From Desulfobacterales bacterium (GTDB taxonomy: Bacteria > Desulfobacterota > Desulfobulbia > Desulfobulbales > BM004): a stretch of 12,375 nucleotides of DNA. A program made the position numbers and the translations under genes. Under the pieces are notes generated by a model. That model saw only the letters and a program-made list of their open reading frames with translations, did not search any database and was not told where the DNA came from. The stretch is from the NCBI GenBank assembly GCA_030621655.1, contig JAUXHH010000030.1, positions 1 through 12,375 on the forward strand, in the 5' to 3' direction. Positions 1 through 6,727 of this stretch are shown one piece after another (within the stretch, counting starts at the first letter, position 1; each line of letters begins with the position of its first letter).

Positions 1-215
1 GGTAAAAGAAAATGATAGGAGTCAAGGAGTCGAGGGGCCAAGGTTTCTAGGGTTAAAACATAAAGATTTAAAAAACAGGTTTCAAGGATTCGAGGGTAAA
101 AGAAAATGATAGGAGTCAAGGGGTCGAGGGGTCAAGGTTTCTAGGGTGAAAACATAAAGATTAAAAAAACAGGTTTCAAGGTGTCGAGGGTCCAAGGGGT
201 CAAGTGGAAAAACTT
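1..215. repeat. Tandem 94-bp intergenic repeat (two copies plus remnant)
   Basis: Copy 1 begins at position 1 with GGTAAAAGAAAATGATAGGA and the same string recurs at 95, so the period is 94 bp. The copies differ at only a few bases. A partial third copy (about 189-215) keeps only the G-rich part. Each copy is built from short motifs of the form TCAAGG..TCGAGGGG and an AT-rich linker containing AAAACATAAAGATT. Similar G-rich tracts are common between genes in Desulfobacterota, which is the basis of the lineage guess. No open frame in it looks like a gene. Confidence 0.85.
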
Positions 216-374
216 GAAAGCACTTAAATAATTGAGGAGAGAGGATAAAGGGCTGAGGAGTATAATTGGGTTATTAATCTGTTATTGGCTTTCACCGGAT
301 TGCTGGAGATTTAACGCTGAAAGCTGGGACTTAAAGTTTAAAGGGGTTTTAAAAACCCTTGAAACCTTGGCCCC
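34..374. repeat. 14-bp inverted repeat linking the tandem repeats to the region before the ABC gene
   Basis: GGGGCCAAGGTTTC at 34-47 has its exact reverse complement at 361-374, within a C-rich stretch (about 356-392) that mirrors the G-rich motifs of the tandem repeats. A near-palindrome AAGGGGTTTT/AAAAACCCTT lies at 341-360. The arms enclose an AT-rich stretch with no convincing gene. This could be a small non-autonomous repeat element or simply oppositely oriented intergenic repeats; no target-site duplication was identified. Confidence 0.6.
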
Positions 375-401
375 TAGAACCCTTGAACCCTTATTTATAA
401 T

Positions 402-2228
402 ATGCATTACGGATACGGCTATTTTGAAGAAGATAAACTGGGTGAGGTCGCTGATATTAATCTTTGGCGCCGTATCCTGGGGTATACTTCACATTACTGG
501 CACGGTGTCGTCCTAGCTGTTTTCCTTTCCTTTGTGGTGATCGGCTCGAGTCTCCTGTTGCCCTACCTGCTCAGGCTGGGGGTGGACGACTATATAATAA
601 ATAAAACGATCCCTGTTCCAGAGAGGCTTGCAGGCCTGGCAACACTGGCAATGGTTTTTGGAATTGCCAGTATTGCAGGGTTTGTGGCCAATTATTTCCA
701 GGTTACGGTCCTTGAGTGGACAGGGCAGAATATCATGCACAGGCTACGTCAGCATGTCTATAGCCATATGCTCGGACTTGACCTGGCATTTTTTCATGAA
801 AATCCCAGCGGTAAACTTGTCACCCGGCTTACCAATGATGTTCAGAACATGCACGAGATGTTCACCTCAGTCATTGTCACTCTTTTCAATGATGCAATAC
901 GTTTAATAGGCATTCTGATACTGCTTTTCTGGCTGAACTGGCGTCTTGCCCTGATGATGAGCCTGCTGCTGCCTGTTATCCTGGTAGCCACAATCTGGTT
1001 CAGCAAGATGGCCAGGAATGTTTTCCGGGAGATACGGACAAACCTTGCCAGGATAAATTCTTACCTGCAGGAGGCGATATCAGGGATAAGCCTTATCCAG
1101 ATGTTTCAGAGAGAAAAGGATGCTGAGGCTAATTTTGTAAGACTCAATCAGGATTATTTTCAGTCTGCCATGCACCAGATAAAAATATTCGGTATCTTTA
1201 TGCCGCTGCTTGACATTCTTGCCTCGACAGCAACAGGCATTATTATCTGGTATGGCGGTGTTCAGATCCTTGAGGGACAAATGACCATCGGTATACTGGT
1301 TGCCTTCCTGGCCTATATGCGTCTTTTTTTTCAACCGCTGCGGGAGTTGGCACAGAAGTATTCCATAGTACAATCCGCCATGGCTTCAGCCGAGAGAATT
1401 TTTCAGCTCCTGGATACAACAAGCAAGCTCCCAGTCGTTCCAAAACCTCTTGAGCCGCAATCCGTGCGAGGCATCGTTGAATTCAACAATGTGACCTTTG
1501 GGTACGATTCTGCCAATCCGGTCATTCATAACCTGTCGCTGAAGGTGGAACCGGGTGAAACCGTCGCGATTGTGGGCGCAACAGGATCCGGAAAATCAAC
1601 TCTTGTAAATCTGCTGGAACGGATGTACGACCCGGACCAGGGTGCCATATTGCTTGAAGGCCATGATATCAGAGAGCTTGATCCGCAATGGTTGCGAAAC
1701 ATTGTCGGCCTCGTCATGCAGGAGGTATACGTGATTCCCGGAAGCATCAGGGAGAATATCCTTCTTGATCGTGAAATGGATGAGTCTGAATTTAAAGTTA
1801 TCCTTGAACAGGCACAGCTTATTGAACTTATAAGCCGTTTATCTGAAGGAGTTCATACCAAAATAGGGGAAGGAAATCTTGATTTGTCTGCCGGGCAGCG
1901 GCAACTGTTGGCCATGGCCAGGGTTATGGCGCGCAATCCGGAGATCCTTGTCCTGGACGAGGCCACCGCTAACGTGGATTCTGAGACTGAGATACTGGTA
2001 GAACGGGCTGTTGAAGCAACCCTGGCACAGAGGACAAGCATCGTTATTGCCCATCGTCTGTCAACTATCAGACGTTCAGATAGAATTATCGTCATGGACT
2101 CAGGCAGAATTATTGAAGAAGGTACTCACGAAAATCTTATGGCCGGCAAAGGTCTCTATCACCGGTTGCAGAATCTTCAATATATTGAGTTGAACCAGAG
2201 TAAGAGCGTTCAGCCGTCTACAAAGTGA
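402..2228 (+). CDS. ABC exporter half-transporter (fused membrane and ATPase domains)
   Basis: This 608-aa protein is a type IV (MsbA/MdlB/YheH-like) ABC exporter subunit that pumps a hydrophobic or peptide-like substrate out across the inner membrane using ATP. An exporter transmembrane domain fills about residues 30-325. The nucleotide-binding domain follows, with Walker A GATGSGKST (392-400), Q-loop Gln440, signature LSAGQ (495-499), Walker B ILVLDE with catalytic Glu520, and the H-loop His551. LSAGQ instead of LSGGQ, and an N-terminus of the 'F.EDKLGE..D..L..R.L' kind, are usual in members that pair as heterodimers, but no partner lies to the right; one might lie beyond the left edge. The ATG at 402 is chosen because the family N-terminus starts just after it; there is no good Shine-Dalgarno sequence. 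Substrate unknown. The 3' end overlaps the convergent Mut7-C gene by 19 bp. Confidence 0.95.
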   Translation: MHYGYGYFEEDKLGEVADINLWRRILGYTSHYWHGVVLAVFLSFVVIGSSLLLPYLLRLGVDDYIINKTIPVPERLAGLATLAMVFGIASIAGFVANYFQVTVLEWTGQNIMHRLRQHVYSHMLGLDLAFFHENPSGKLVTRLTNDVQNMHEMFTSVIVTLFNDAIRLIGILILLFWLNWRLALMMSLLLPVILVATIWFSKMARNVFREIRTNLARINSYLQEAISGISLIQMFQREKDAEANFVRLNQDYFQSAMHQIKIFGIFMPLLDILASTATGIIIWYGGVQILEGQMTIGILVAFLAYMRLFFQPLRELAQKYSIVQSAMASAERIFQLLDTTSKLPVVPKPLEPQSVRGIVEFNNVTFGYDSANPVIHNLSLKVEPGETVAIVGATGSGKSTLVNLLERMYDPDQGAILLEGHDIRELDPQWLRNIVGLVMQEVYVIPGSIRENILLDREMDESEFKVILEQAQLIELISRLSEGVHTKIGEGNLDLSAGQRQLLAMARVMARNPEILVLDEATANVDSETEILVERAVEATLAQRTSIVIAHRLSTIRRSDRIIVMDSGRIIEEGTHENLMAGKGLYHRLQNLQYIELNQSKSVQPSTK

Positions 2229-2980
2229 TCCTGCCTGACAGACTCAAGGATATCATCAATGAAATCATTAATTTTTTCCTGGTGTGATCCGGGCCAGTAA
2301 ATTTTTCTGCACTCCTCACAGATGTGAAATGTGTGGTAATATTTCTTAGTCAGAGGCTTGAGGCGATCCATAATAACTTCTTTACTGATCGGAACCAACA
2401 AACCGTTGCAGGGGATACATCTGCTCAACGGTTTTATCTTGCTGCTGAGATCATAGAGGCGGACTACTTCAACAAGCTGTCTGTTGGGGTTCTGCTCCCT
2501 GAGCAGATACCCGTGCATGATGATTTTTCGTTTCAAAATGGTTGTGTCGCGGGTCAATAGAATACGGTTCTGGGATTGGGCAATCTCTGCAAGCCTGCCG
2601 TTTCTGATGTCATTTCCATACATGGTATCGAATCCGAGCATCCTGAGAAACAGTGCCAGTCGTCCTGCATTAACATCAACGATAAATGTGATTTTTCCCA
2701 GGGCTTCAGGTCTCAGTATTGTGGGGATAAATAGATTTACCGGTGGAGTTAAGGGGGTTACTTCAACCGCATCATTATCGAGCAGGATATAATTAAACCC
2801 AACTTCCTGGCCGTTTACGATCAAGCTTCCAATAACAGGGTGGGGGATCCCAAGTGATTCAATTACATCTTTGATTGATGCCCTGCGGTCAAAATGATGC
2901 AAAAAAGCTGATGCGGCAGGCAGCTCTTTTTTGAGCAATTGCCGTAAATAATCATGGAAAATGAAGGTAACAGTTGTCAT
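2210..2980 (-). CDS. Ub-Mut7C / Mut7-C RNase-domain protein
   Basis: The 256-aa protein has two parts. Residues about 1-85 resemble the Mut7-C ubiquitin-like (ThiS/MoaD-fold) domain, with the typical stretch SLIVNGQEVGFNYILLD.D..EVTPL. Residues about 95-250 form a Mut7-C domain, a PIN-like fold with RNase character: FIVDVNAGRLALFLRMLGFDT, Asp102, Asp124 and the TRD motif at 143-145 supply acidic residues. Two zinc-knuckle pairs, CIPC (188-191) and CEEC (221-224), follow. The length matches the common two-domain form. Its in vivo RNA target is not established; RNase activity is inferred from the family. It is transcribed alone, convergent with the ABC gene (19-bp tail overlap), and divergent from the PilZ gene across about 166 bp. 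The ATG at 2980 has no strong Shine-Dalgarno sequence. Confidence 0.9.
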   Translation of the reverse strand: MTTVTFIFHDYLRQLLKKELPAASAFLHHFDRRASIKDVIESLGIPHPVIGSLIVNGQEVGFNYILLDNDAVEVTPLTPPVNLFIPTILRPEALGKITFIVDVNAGRLALFLRMLGFDTMYGNDIRNGRLAEIAQSQNRILLTRDTTILKRKIIMHGYLLREQNPNRQLVEVVRLYDLSSKIKPLSRCIPCNGLLVPISKEVIMDRLKPLTKKYYHTFHICEECRKIYWPGSHQEKINDFIDDILESVRQDHFVDG

Positions 2981-3067
2981 ATTTTACAATAAGAAGAATT
3001 CTCAATTAATTACTTGCCATTCTCGCAAAAAGTTAATAGGTATTTACCCCAATTATACACAGTTGTT

Positions 3068-3091
3068 TGATCATTATTGTGGAGATGATCA
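3068..3091. promoter_or_regulatory. Inverted repeat, possible operator between the Mut7-C and PilZ genes
   Basis: TGATCAT (3068-3074) and ATGATCA (3085-3091) form a perfect 7-bp inverted repeat with a 10-bp spacer in the divergent intergenic region. A TATCAT hexamer at 3092-3097 could be a -10 box for the PilZ gene, but the nearest -35-like TTGATC is 19 bp away, so the promoter is weakly supported. The symmetry suits a dimeric regulator, but no regulator is encoded nearby. Confidence 0.3.
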
Positions 3092-3146
3092 TATCATGCC
3101 AGGGATTTTTTTATCCACGAAATACTTTGAAAATTAGTGAAACAAG

Positions 3147-3503
3147 ATGGCCTCAAGCGATCGACGAATTATTAACCGTTCACCTGTTGATTTCAGAGTA
3201 GATTATATCCATTCCGGGGATTACATGATTTCCTGCAGCAAGGATGTCTCCATGGATGGTATGTTCATCAATACAGATTCTTCGCCTCCCGTTGGTACTC
3301 ATGTGAATCTTATATTTTCGGGTGAGGATCATCTTGATGTGGAGGTTGCCGCACTCGTTGTCTGGACCAGGAAAAAAAGTAGTTTTCAGAAACCAGGGAT
3401 GGGCGTCCAGTTTCTCTCCCCTCTGCCACAGACAGTCAAAAAGAACTTTCTGAAAGATATTGACCGTATCGTTATTCTGAGCGAGAAGGGAATATCCGTC
3501 TAA
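3147..3503 (+). CDS. PilZ domain protein (probable c-di-GMP receptor)
   Basis: The 118-aa protein consists of one PilZ domain. Both halves of the cyclic-di-GMP binding signature are present: RxxxR at residues 7-11 (RIINR) and [D/N]xSxxG at 33-38 (DVSMDG). The remainder (LIFSGEDHLDVEVAALVVW, then GMGVQFL) is the expected beta-barrel pattern, ending in GVQF as in the myxobacterial/deltaproteobacterial PilZ subgroup. Such stand-alone PilZ proteins act as adaptors that tie c-di-GMP levels to motility, polysaccharide export or pili; the target here is unknown. The ATG is preceded by no clear Shine-Dalgarno sequence. It appears monocistronic, with a rho-independent terminator about 100 bp downstream. 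Confidence 0.92.
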   Translation: MASSDRRIINRSPVDFRVDYIHSGDYMISCSKDVSMDGMFINTDSSPPVGTHVNLIFSGEDHLDVEVAALVVWTRKKSSFQKPGMGVQFLSPLPQTVKKNFLKDIDRIVILSEKGISV

Positions 3504-3603
3504 GAAACAGGTCCATTTATTCTTCAATTATGTCATCGTTAGGTGATCCAATAATTATTTTTTTAGCAGGGTAAATTGACAATATTGTGTTGATCGTTAA
3601 GCG

Positions 3604-3628
3604 AGCCCCTGTTTGCGGGGCTTTTTTA
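3604..3628 (+). terminator. Rho-independent terminator
   Basis: AGCCCC (3604-3609) pairs with GGGGCT (3617-3622) around a 7-base loop, followed by a run of T (3622-3627). This is a classical intrinsic terminator for the PilZ transcript. The rest of the 291-bp gap (3504-3794) holds no gene; it presumably carries the promoter of the next pair of genes, but I find no convincing -35/-10 pair. Confidence 0.88.
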
Positions 3629-3794
3629 TTGGTGTTTTTTTGAAATCTACTACCTATGATTGCCAGTTGATATATTCATGTTTTATGATGGATTGATAAA
3701 TGCTAGATGATGGCAAGCAATCTGGACATTTGAGAAAGTTAAGATAATATGCTGCAAGCATTAAACGGCTGGACATCAATTAAGGAAAAAACAG

Positions 3795-4037
3795 ATGAGT
3801 GAGAAGTTTGATGGAATGTATCTCTACGAATACATGGGAGACTCCCTTCCAAAATATGAAATCAGAGGAAACTATATTCATGAGTATAAGAAGACGTGGC
3901 AGCCAGTATACGAGATTCGAGGGAGTTGTATTCATGACCACATGCAACCATCAAAAATTGTTTACGAAATACGAGGAAAACATATTTACGAATATATGAG
4001 CGTCGGTCAGCCTATTTACGAAATCAGGAACAGATAG
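3795..4037 (+). CDS. Small four-fold 18-residue repeat protein (YEIRG repeats)
   Basis: The 80-aa protein is almost entirely four copies of an 18-residue unit. YEIR starts at Tyr21, Tyr39, Tyr57 and Tyr75, the first three followed by Gly, and each G is followed by a second hydrophobic strand (GNYIHEY, GSCIHDH, GKHIYEY, and G7-MYLYEY at the front). The chain starts with the second half of a unit and ends with the first half (YEIRNR), as expected for a closed ring in which the termini complete one repeat. This resembles small cyclic beta-repeat proteins such as the '4-fold beta flower' family; that assignment is tentative. There is no signal peptide. TAAGGA lies 8 bp before the ATG. The ACP gene begins 3 bp after the stop, so the two are almost certainly co-expressed. 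Function unknown. Confidence 0.85.
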   Translation: MSEKFDGMYLYEYMGDSLPKYEIRGNYIHEYKKTWQPVYEIRGSCIHDHMQPSKIVYEIRGKHIYEYMSVGQPIYEIRNR

Positions 4038-4040
4038 GAA

Positions 4041-4292
4041 ATGAGAAGAGATGAAATAAAAGACGTTCTCCTTGAGATCATAGGAGATATTGACGAAGAG
4101 GCTGAGCTAAATTTATTGAATCCTGATCAGCCCCTGCAGGATCAGCTTGACCTTGATTCAATGGACTTCCTGGATATTGTGATGGAACTGCGACGGCGAT
4201 ACAAACTTCAAATACCAGAAGAAGATTACCCTGAACTGGCAAGTCTGGATGGTTGTGTCAATTACCTGGAGCCGAAACTCCAAAATTTTTGA
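4041..4292 (+). CDS. Acyl carrier protein
   Basis: The 83-aa protein is a carrier protein with the phosphopantetheine attachment motif LDLDSMDFLDIV, the modified serine being Ser40. Helix I (about 3-15), the acidic helix II after Ser40 and helix III (about 58-80) match the four-helix ACP fold. DSMDF rather than the DSLD.VE of fatty-acid-synthase ACP suggests a specialised carrier. No ketosynthase, acyltransferase, adenylation or phosphopantetheinyl transferase gene is adjacent; the only partner is the repeat protein 3 bp upstream. AGGA overlaps that gene's stop codon and sits very close to the ATG, suggesting translational coupling. The transcript would end before the convergent opine dehydrogenase operon. 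Confidence 0.93.
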   Translation: MRRDEIKDVLLEIIGDIDEEAELNLLNPDQPLQDQLDLDSMDFLDIVMELRRRYKLQIPEEDYPELASLDGCVNYLEPKLQNF

Positions 4293-4323
4293 CCGTCGGT
4301 GATCTTATTCTCTTGCGCCACGA

Positions 4324-4352
4324 CGCAGTAATCGGACTTTTCGAAGTCTGCG
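4324..4352. other. Hairpin between the convergent ACP and opine dehydrogenase genes
   Basis: CGCAG (4324-4328) can pair with CTGCG (4348-4352) enclosing an inner hairpin ACTT-TTCG-AAGT (4336-4347), with an unpaired bulge on the left arm. It sits in the 152-bp gap between two gene ends and could help stop transcription from either side, but it lacks a proper T-run, so I do not call it a terminator. No gene is seen in the gap. Confidence 0.35.
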
Positions 4353-4444
4353 CTTATCTACGACACCATTAACTTTATCATTCACTCCGGGCCAAGCGCT
4401 GACCAAGCAATTACTTACCATTTCATTTTAATAGAATATCACAC

Positions 4445-5659
4445 CTACTTCCAATCAAGACTATTATTTACCAATTGTTCGATAGTTTTAATTCCATATT
4501 TCATTGGACAGCCAGTATCCTGAATTGCTTCAGGATTCATCTTTCCATTTTTTTCAAGGTATTTCATATTCATTAGATCCTGTGCCCAGAAAATACAAGT
4601 ATCCATTGTTGGAGTTTTAATACCCAGAATTTCTCCAATATTATGCAATAGTAACAATCCAAATGGAATATCTTCATAGAAAACTCTGGACTTCAACGCC
4701 GGGATTAACTTGCCACTATCCTTTTTATGCATTGGAGTCGTGATACCAGCATAAGCAGCGTTTGTACAAAATACAGTCTTCAAGTTTGTAGTATCTTTCA
4801 CTTGATCTTTATATGCAGCATAAATGTTGTCTTTTAGATCAATGATTGGGGATAAATCAATTTCTGGAAACTTTTTGATAATACCATCCTTCAAAAGAAG
4901 TAATTCATCACTTAATTTCTGTGTAACCTCTGCTGAAAAGTCATCAAAGTCTTGATACATTAAAGGAACATCTTTTTCTTCATATTCAATATCCCTAGTC
5001 CATTTTGAGAATAATCCGTAGTATCTTCCGGAATGAATGATTTGATTTCCCGGAACTAAAGTAATACACAACATATTTGGTAAGATTACTGTTGGAATGC
5101 CAAACAATTCTTCACATAACACTTGTAAATCATTCTCTACTCCCTTTGTCTTTGGGATTGCCGCCATTTGTAATCTTGCTTTTTTACCAACAATTTTTGC
5201 AGATTTTCCATACTCCAAAGTTCTACAAACCCAAGGAATTCCTTTAAGAGAAAATACTTTCAATTTTCTTCTTTCAAATTCCTCTCTGCCTCCAACAATA
5301 TCTAAAACTGCGAAATCAAATCCTCCTTGTCCAAAAATGCTGCCAATTATTGCACCGTCTTTGAGATAAGGCTCCATTGCTTTGAGGTAGATTGGGTTTG
5401 CCATTGCAGGGCCATTACATATAAAAATATCACAATCCTGGAATACTTCCTCTGGATTTGATGAAACAATATTAATCTTTCCAACAAATTCTTTGTTTTC
5501 ACTGGGGCTCTGAACAGTAATTTCCTTGGTCCATTTTTGTGGTTCCCTTGTAAAAACATTGACTGTGAAATTTTCTTTTGATCCTATCGTACCAGCTAAA
5601 ATGTGCGTTCCGGTTCCACCTCCACAAAGGCAGACAACAGTCTTCTTGTTTTTTGGCAT
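4445..5659 (-). CDS. Opine dehydrogenase, octopine/tauropine dehydrogenase type
   Basis: The 404-aa protein fits the NAD(P)H-dependent opine dehydrogenase family, which reductively joins the amino group of an amino acid to the keto group of an alpha-keto acid. A Rossmann domain opens with VVCLCGGGTGTH (residues 8-19, nucleotide loop) and an opine dehydrogenase helical domain follows. Recalled similarity is strongest to mollusc octopine dehydrogenase: His209 fits the catalytic His of its 'VH..ILFGR' segment, and SRVFYEDIPFG (Arg325, Asp330) fits 'NRYLTEDIPMG', which holds the substrate-binding Arg and catalytic Asp. The C-terminal WAQ.....YL and CP..YG are also shared. A strong GAGGAG Shine-Dalgarno lies 9 bp before the ATG. 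The gene is visibly AT-richer than its neighbours (16 G+C in bases 4861-4920), suggesting acquisition by transfer. Amino-acid and keto-acid substrates cannot be read from sequence. Confidence 0.88.
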   Translation of the reverse strand: MPKNKKTVVCLCGGGTGTHILAGTIGSKENFTVNVFTREPQKWTKEITVQSPSENKEFVGKINIVSSNPEEVFQDCDIFICNGPAMANPIYLKAMEPYLKDGAIIGSIFGQGGFDFAVLDIVGGREEFERRKLKVFSLKGIPWVCRTLEYGKSAKIVGKKARLQMAAIPKTKGVENDLQVLCEELFGIPTVILPNMLCITLVPGNQIIHSGRYYGLFSKWTRDIEYEEKDVPLMYQDFDDFSAEVTQKLSDELLLLKDGIIKKFPEIDLSPIIDLKDNIYAAYKDQVKDTTNLKTVFCTNAAYAGITTPMHKKDSGKLIPALKSRVFYEDIPFGLLLLHNIGEILGIKTPTMDTCIFWAQDLMNMKYLEKNGKMNPEAIQDTGCPMKYGIKTIEQLVNNSLDWK

Positions 5660-5700
5660 TTTCAGTTACTCCTCGCATTTTTTCTGTTTTTAAAAGTCTA

Positions 5701-6051
5701 TTACAAATTTTTTGTTGAACTTTGGCTCATGGGGCGAAATATGTGAAAGCGCCTATTGACAGGATTTTTTACGATAAGTTCAGAAAGAGTCATTTCCCTG
5801 GACAATGCCTTATATTCAACAACATTATCCGATCCCAAGCCATATGAGCGCAGCCAGTTGTGATACTCTCGGTCCAGCTTTCCACGCAAAACCACCAAAT
5901 CATCTTGGCGTGCAGCTGGAAGAGCCCTGTCGCATTTTGAAGTTATGGATGTATCGCGGCGCGGGAATTGAGCAAAATTATCTGCTCCGTAAATTATGAG
6001 TTCCTCATCAGTACTTGAGAGACATTTTCTAAGAGAATGATAATCAGCCAT
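5701..6051 (-). CDS. 116-aa ORF, possible truncated N-terminal (pre-ATP-grasp) part of a ligase
   Basis: I do not firmly recognise this protein. It begins with a helix, then ELIIYGADNFAQFPRRDTS, a basic segment, DDLVVLRGKLDREYHNWLRSYG (in two overlapping pieces) and NVVEYKALSREMTLSELIVKNP. This alternation (a strand, 'D.VVL.G..D..Y..WL...G', then a short strand) resembles the pre-ATP-grasp module that precedes the catalytic domain in some peptide-ligase-like ATP-grasp proteins. No ATP-grasp catalytic domain follows: the frame ends at an A-rich run, and the opine dehydrogenase starts 41 bp later. It is therefore either a remnant whose 3' part was lost or a free-standing small protein. It starts 22 bp after the CDP-alcohol transferase gene, in the same orientation, with only a weak Shine-Dalgarno sequence. 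Confidence 0.55.
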   Translation of the reverse strand: MADYHSLRKCLSSTDEELIIYGADNFAQFPRRDTSITSKCDRALPAARQDDLVVLRGKLDREYHNWLRSYGLGSDNVVEYKALSREMTLSELIVKNPVNRRFHIFRPMSQSSTKNL

Positions 6052-6073
6052 GGATATTCTTGTGAAGAAAAAG

Positions 6074-6727
6074 TCATCCGGCTATGTGCAGCAATTCCCA
6101 TCCATATATCACAGACAGCGCCAGAGTGTAAACAAAGAGGGCGTAATACCATCGACCGGCAAACTTGGGAGTCTTGATGGGCGCCACATTTAAAGCGGCC
6201 AGCAGCATAAGCAGGATATAGATAAAAATAGAAAAAGCAGTGTGGCTGATTAAGCCATTAAACAGAAAAGCAAAGACCAGGATAATGATGTTATTGTCAA
6301 GCGCCAGTCCCATGTAGGTCGACTCGTCAACCAGGCCGAAGACATTGAAATAGCTAAGTCGGAGAACCCCGGTCGCTACGATAATAAAGGCTCCTGGCAG
6401 GAACCAGGGACTGAAATGTCCGTAGCTTAACAGGACAATGGCCGGGCAAATGCTGAAGCTGATAATGTCGATCAAGGAGTCGAGCTGTCCCCCGAACTCT
6501 CGTTGTTTATCGTTCCGTCCTTTTAGGCGCCGGGCAATAATGCCATCACTCCAGTCAAAGAATACCGCCCAGATCAGGCCGATCATAGCGGCTGGAAAGA
6601 TCCCCAGGATCGCATAATAAATTGCGAGAACCGCGCATAGAAGCCCTGCTAGAGAACAGATGTTCGGCAGGTCTTTAGCAAAAGAGAGTATTGAAGGGGG
6701 CGAATCCGTTGAATGTGGGGCTGCCAT
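6074..6727 (-). CDS. CDP-alcohol phosphatidyltransferase family membrane enzyme
   Basis: The 217-aa integral membrane protein belongs to the CDP-alcohol phosphotransferase family, which moves a phospho-alcohol from a CDP-linked donor to a hydroxyl acceptor to make phospholipids. The metal/CDP-binding motif is complete: Asp61-Gly62-x2-Ala65-Arg66, then Gly79, Asp83 and Asp87. The Ala-Arg to Gly gap is 12 residues (RLKGRNDKQREF) rather than the usual 8, a spacing I associate with a subgroup of phosphatidylserine-synthase-like proteins. Hydrophobic segments at about 24-56, 88-104, 110-125, 146-180 and 194-212 suggest about six transmembrane helices. Its ATG shares the A of the aminotransferase TAA stop, and a GAGAGAGAG tract precedes it, so the two are translationally coupled. 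With the upstream cytidylyltransferase supplying a CDP-alcohol, it may be the last step of a head-group pathway; the alternative is classical CDP-diacylglycerol plus serine chemistry. Confidence 0.92.
   Translation of the reverse strand: MAAPHSTDSPPSILSFAKDLPNICSLAGLLCAVLAIYYAILGIFPAAMIGLIWAVFFDWSDGIIARRLKGRNDKQREFGGQLDSLIDIISFSICPAIVLLSYGHFSPWFLPGAFIIVATGVLRLSYFNVFGLVDESTYMGLALDNNIIILVFAFLFNGLISHTAFSIFIYILLMLLAALNVAPIKTPKFAGRWYYALFVYTLALSVIYGWELLHIAG

Noticed and set aside
383..401. A promoter directly before the ABC ATG (TTGAAC and TATAAT)
   Set aside because: The hexamers are only 7 bp apart, and TATAAT touches the start codon, so it cannot act as a normal promoter for this gene.
232..516. 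A 94-codon open frame before and overlapping the ABC gene
   Set aside because: It starts with TTG, runs through the inverted repeat and overlaps the well-supported ABC N-terminus in another frame; its protein resembles nothing recognisable.
3723..3748. TGGACA/GATAAT promoter for the repeat-protein/ACP pair
   Set aside because: The spacing is 14 bp and both boxes are poor matches; not better than chance in AT-rich DNA.
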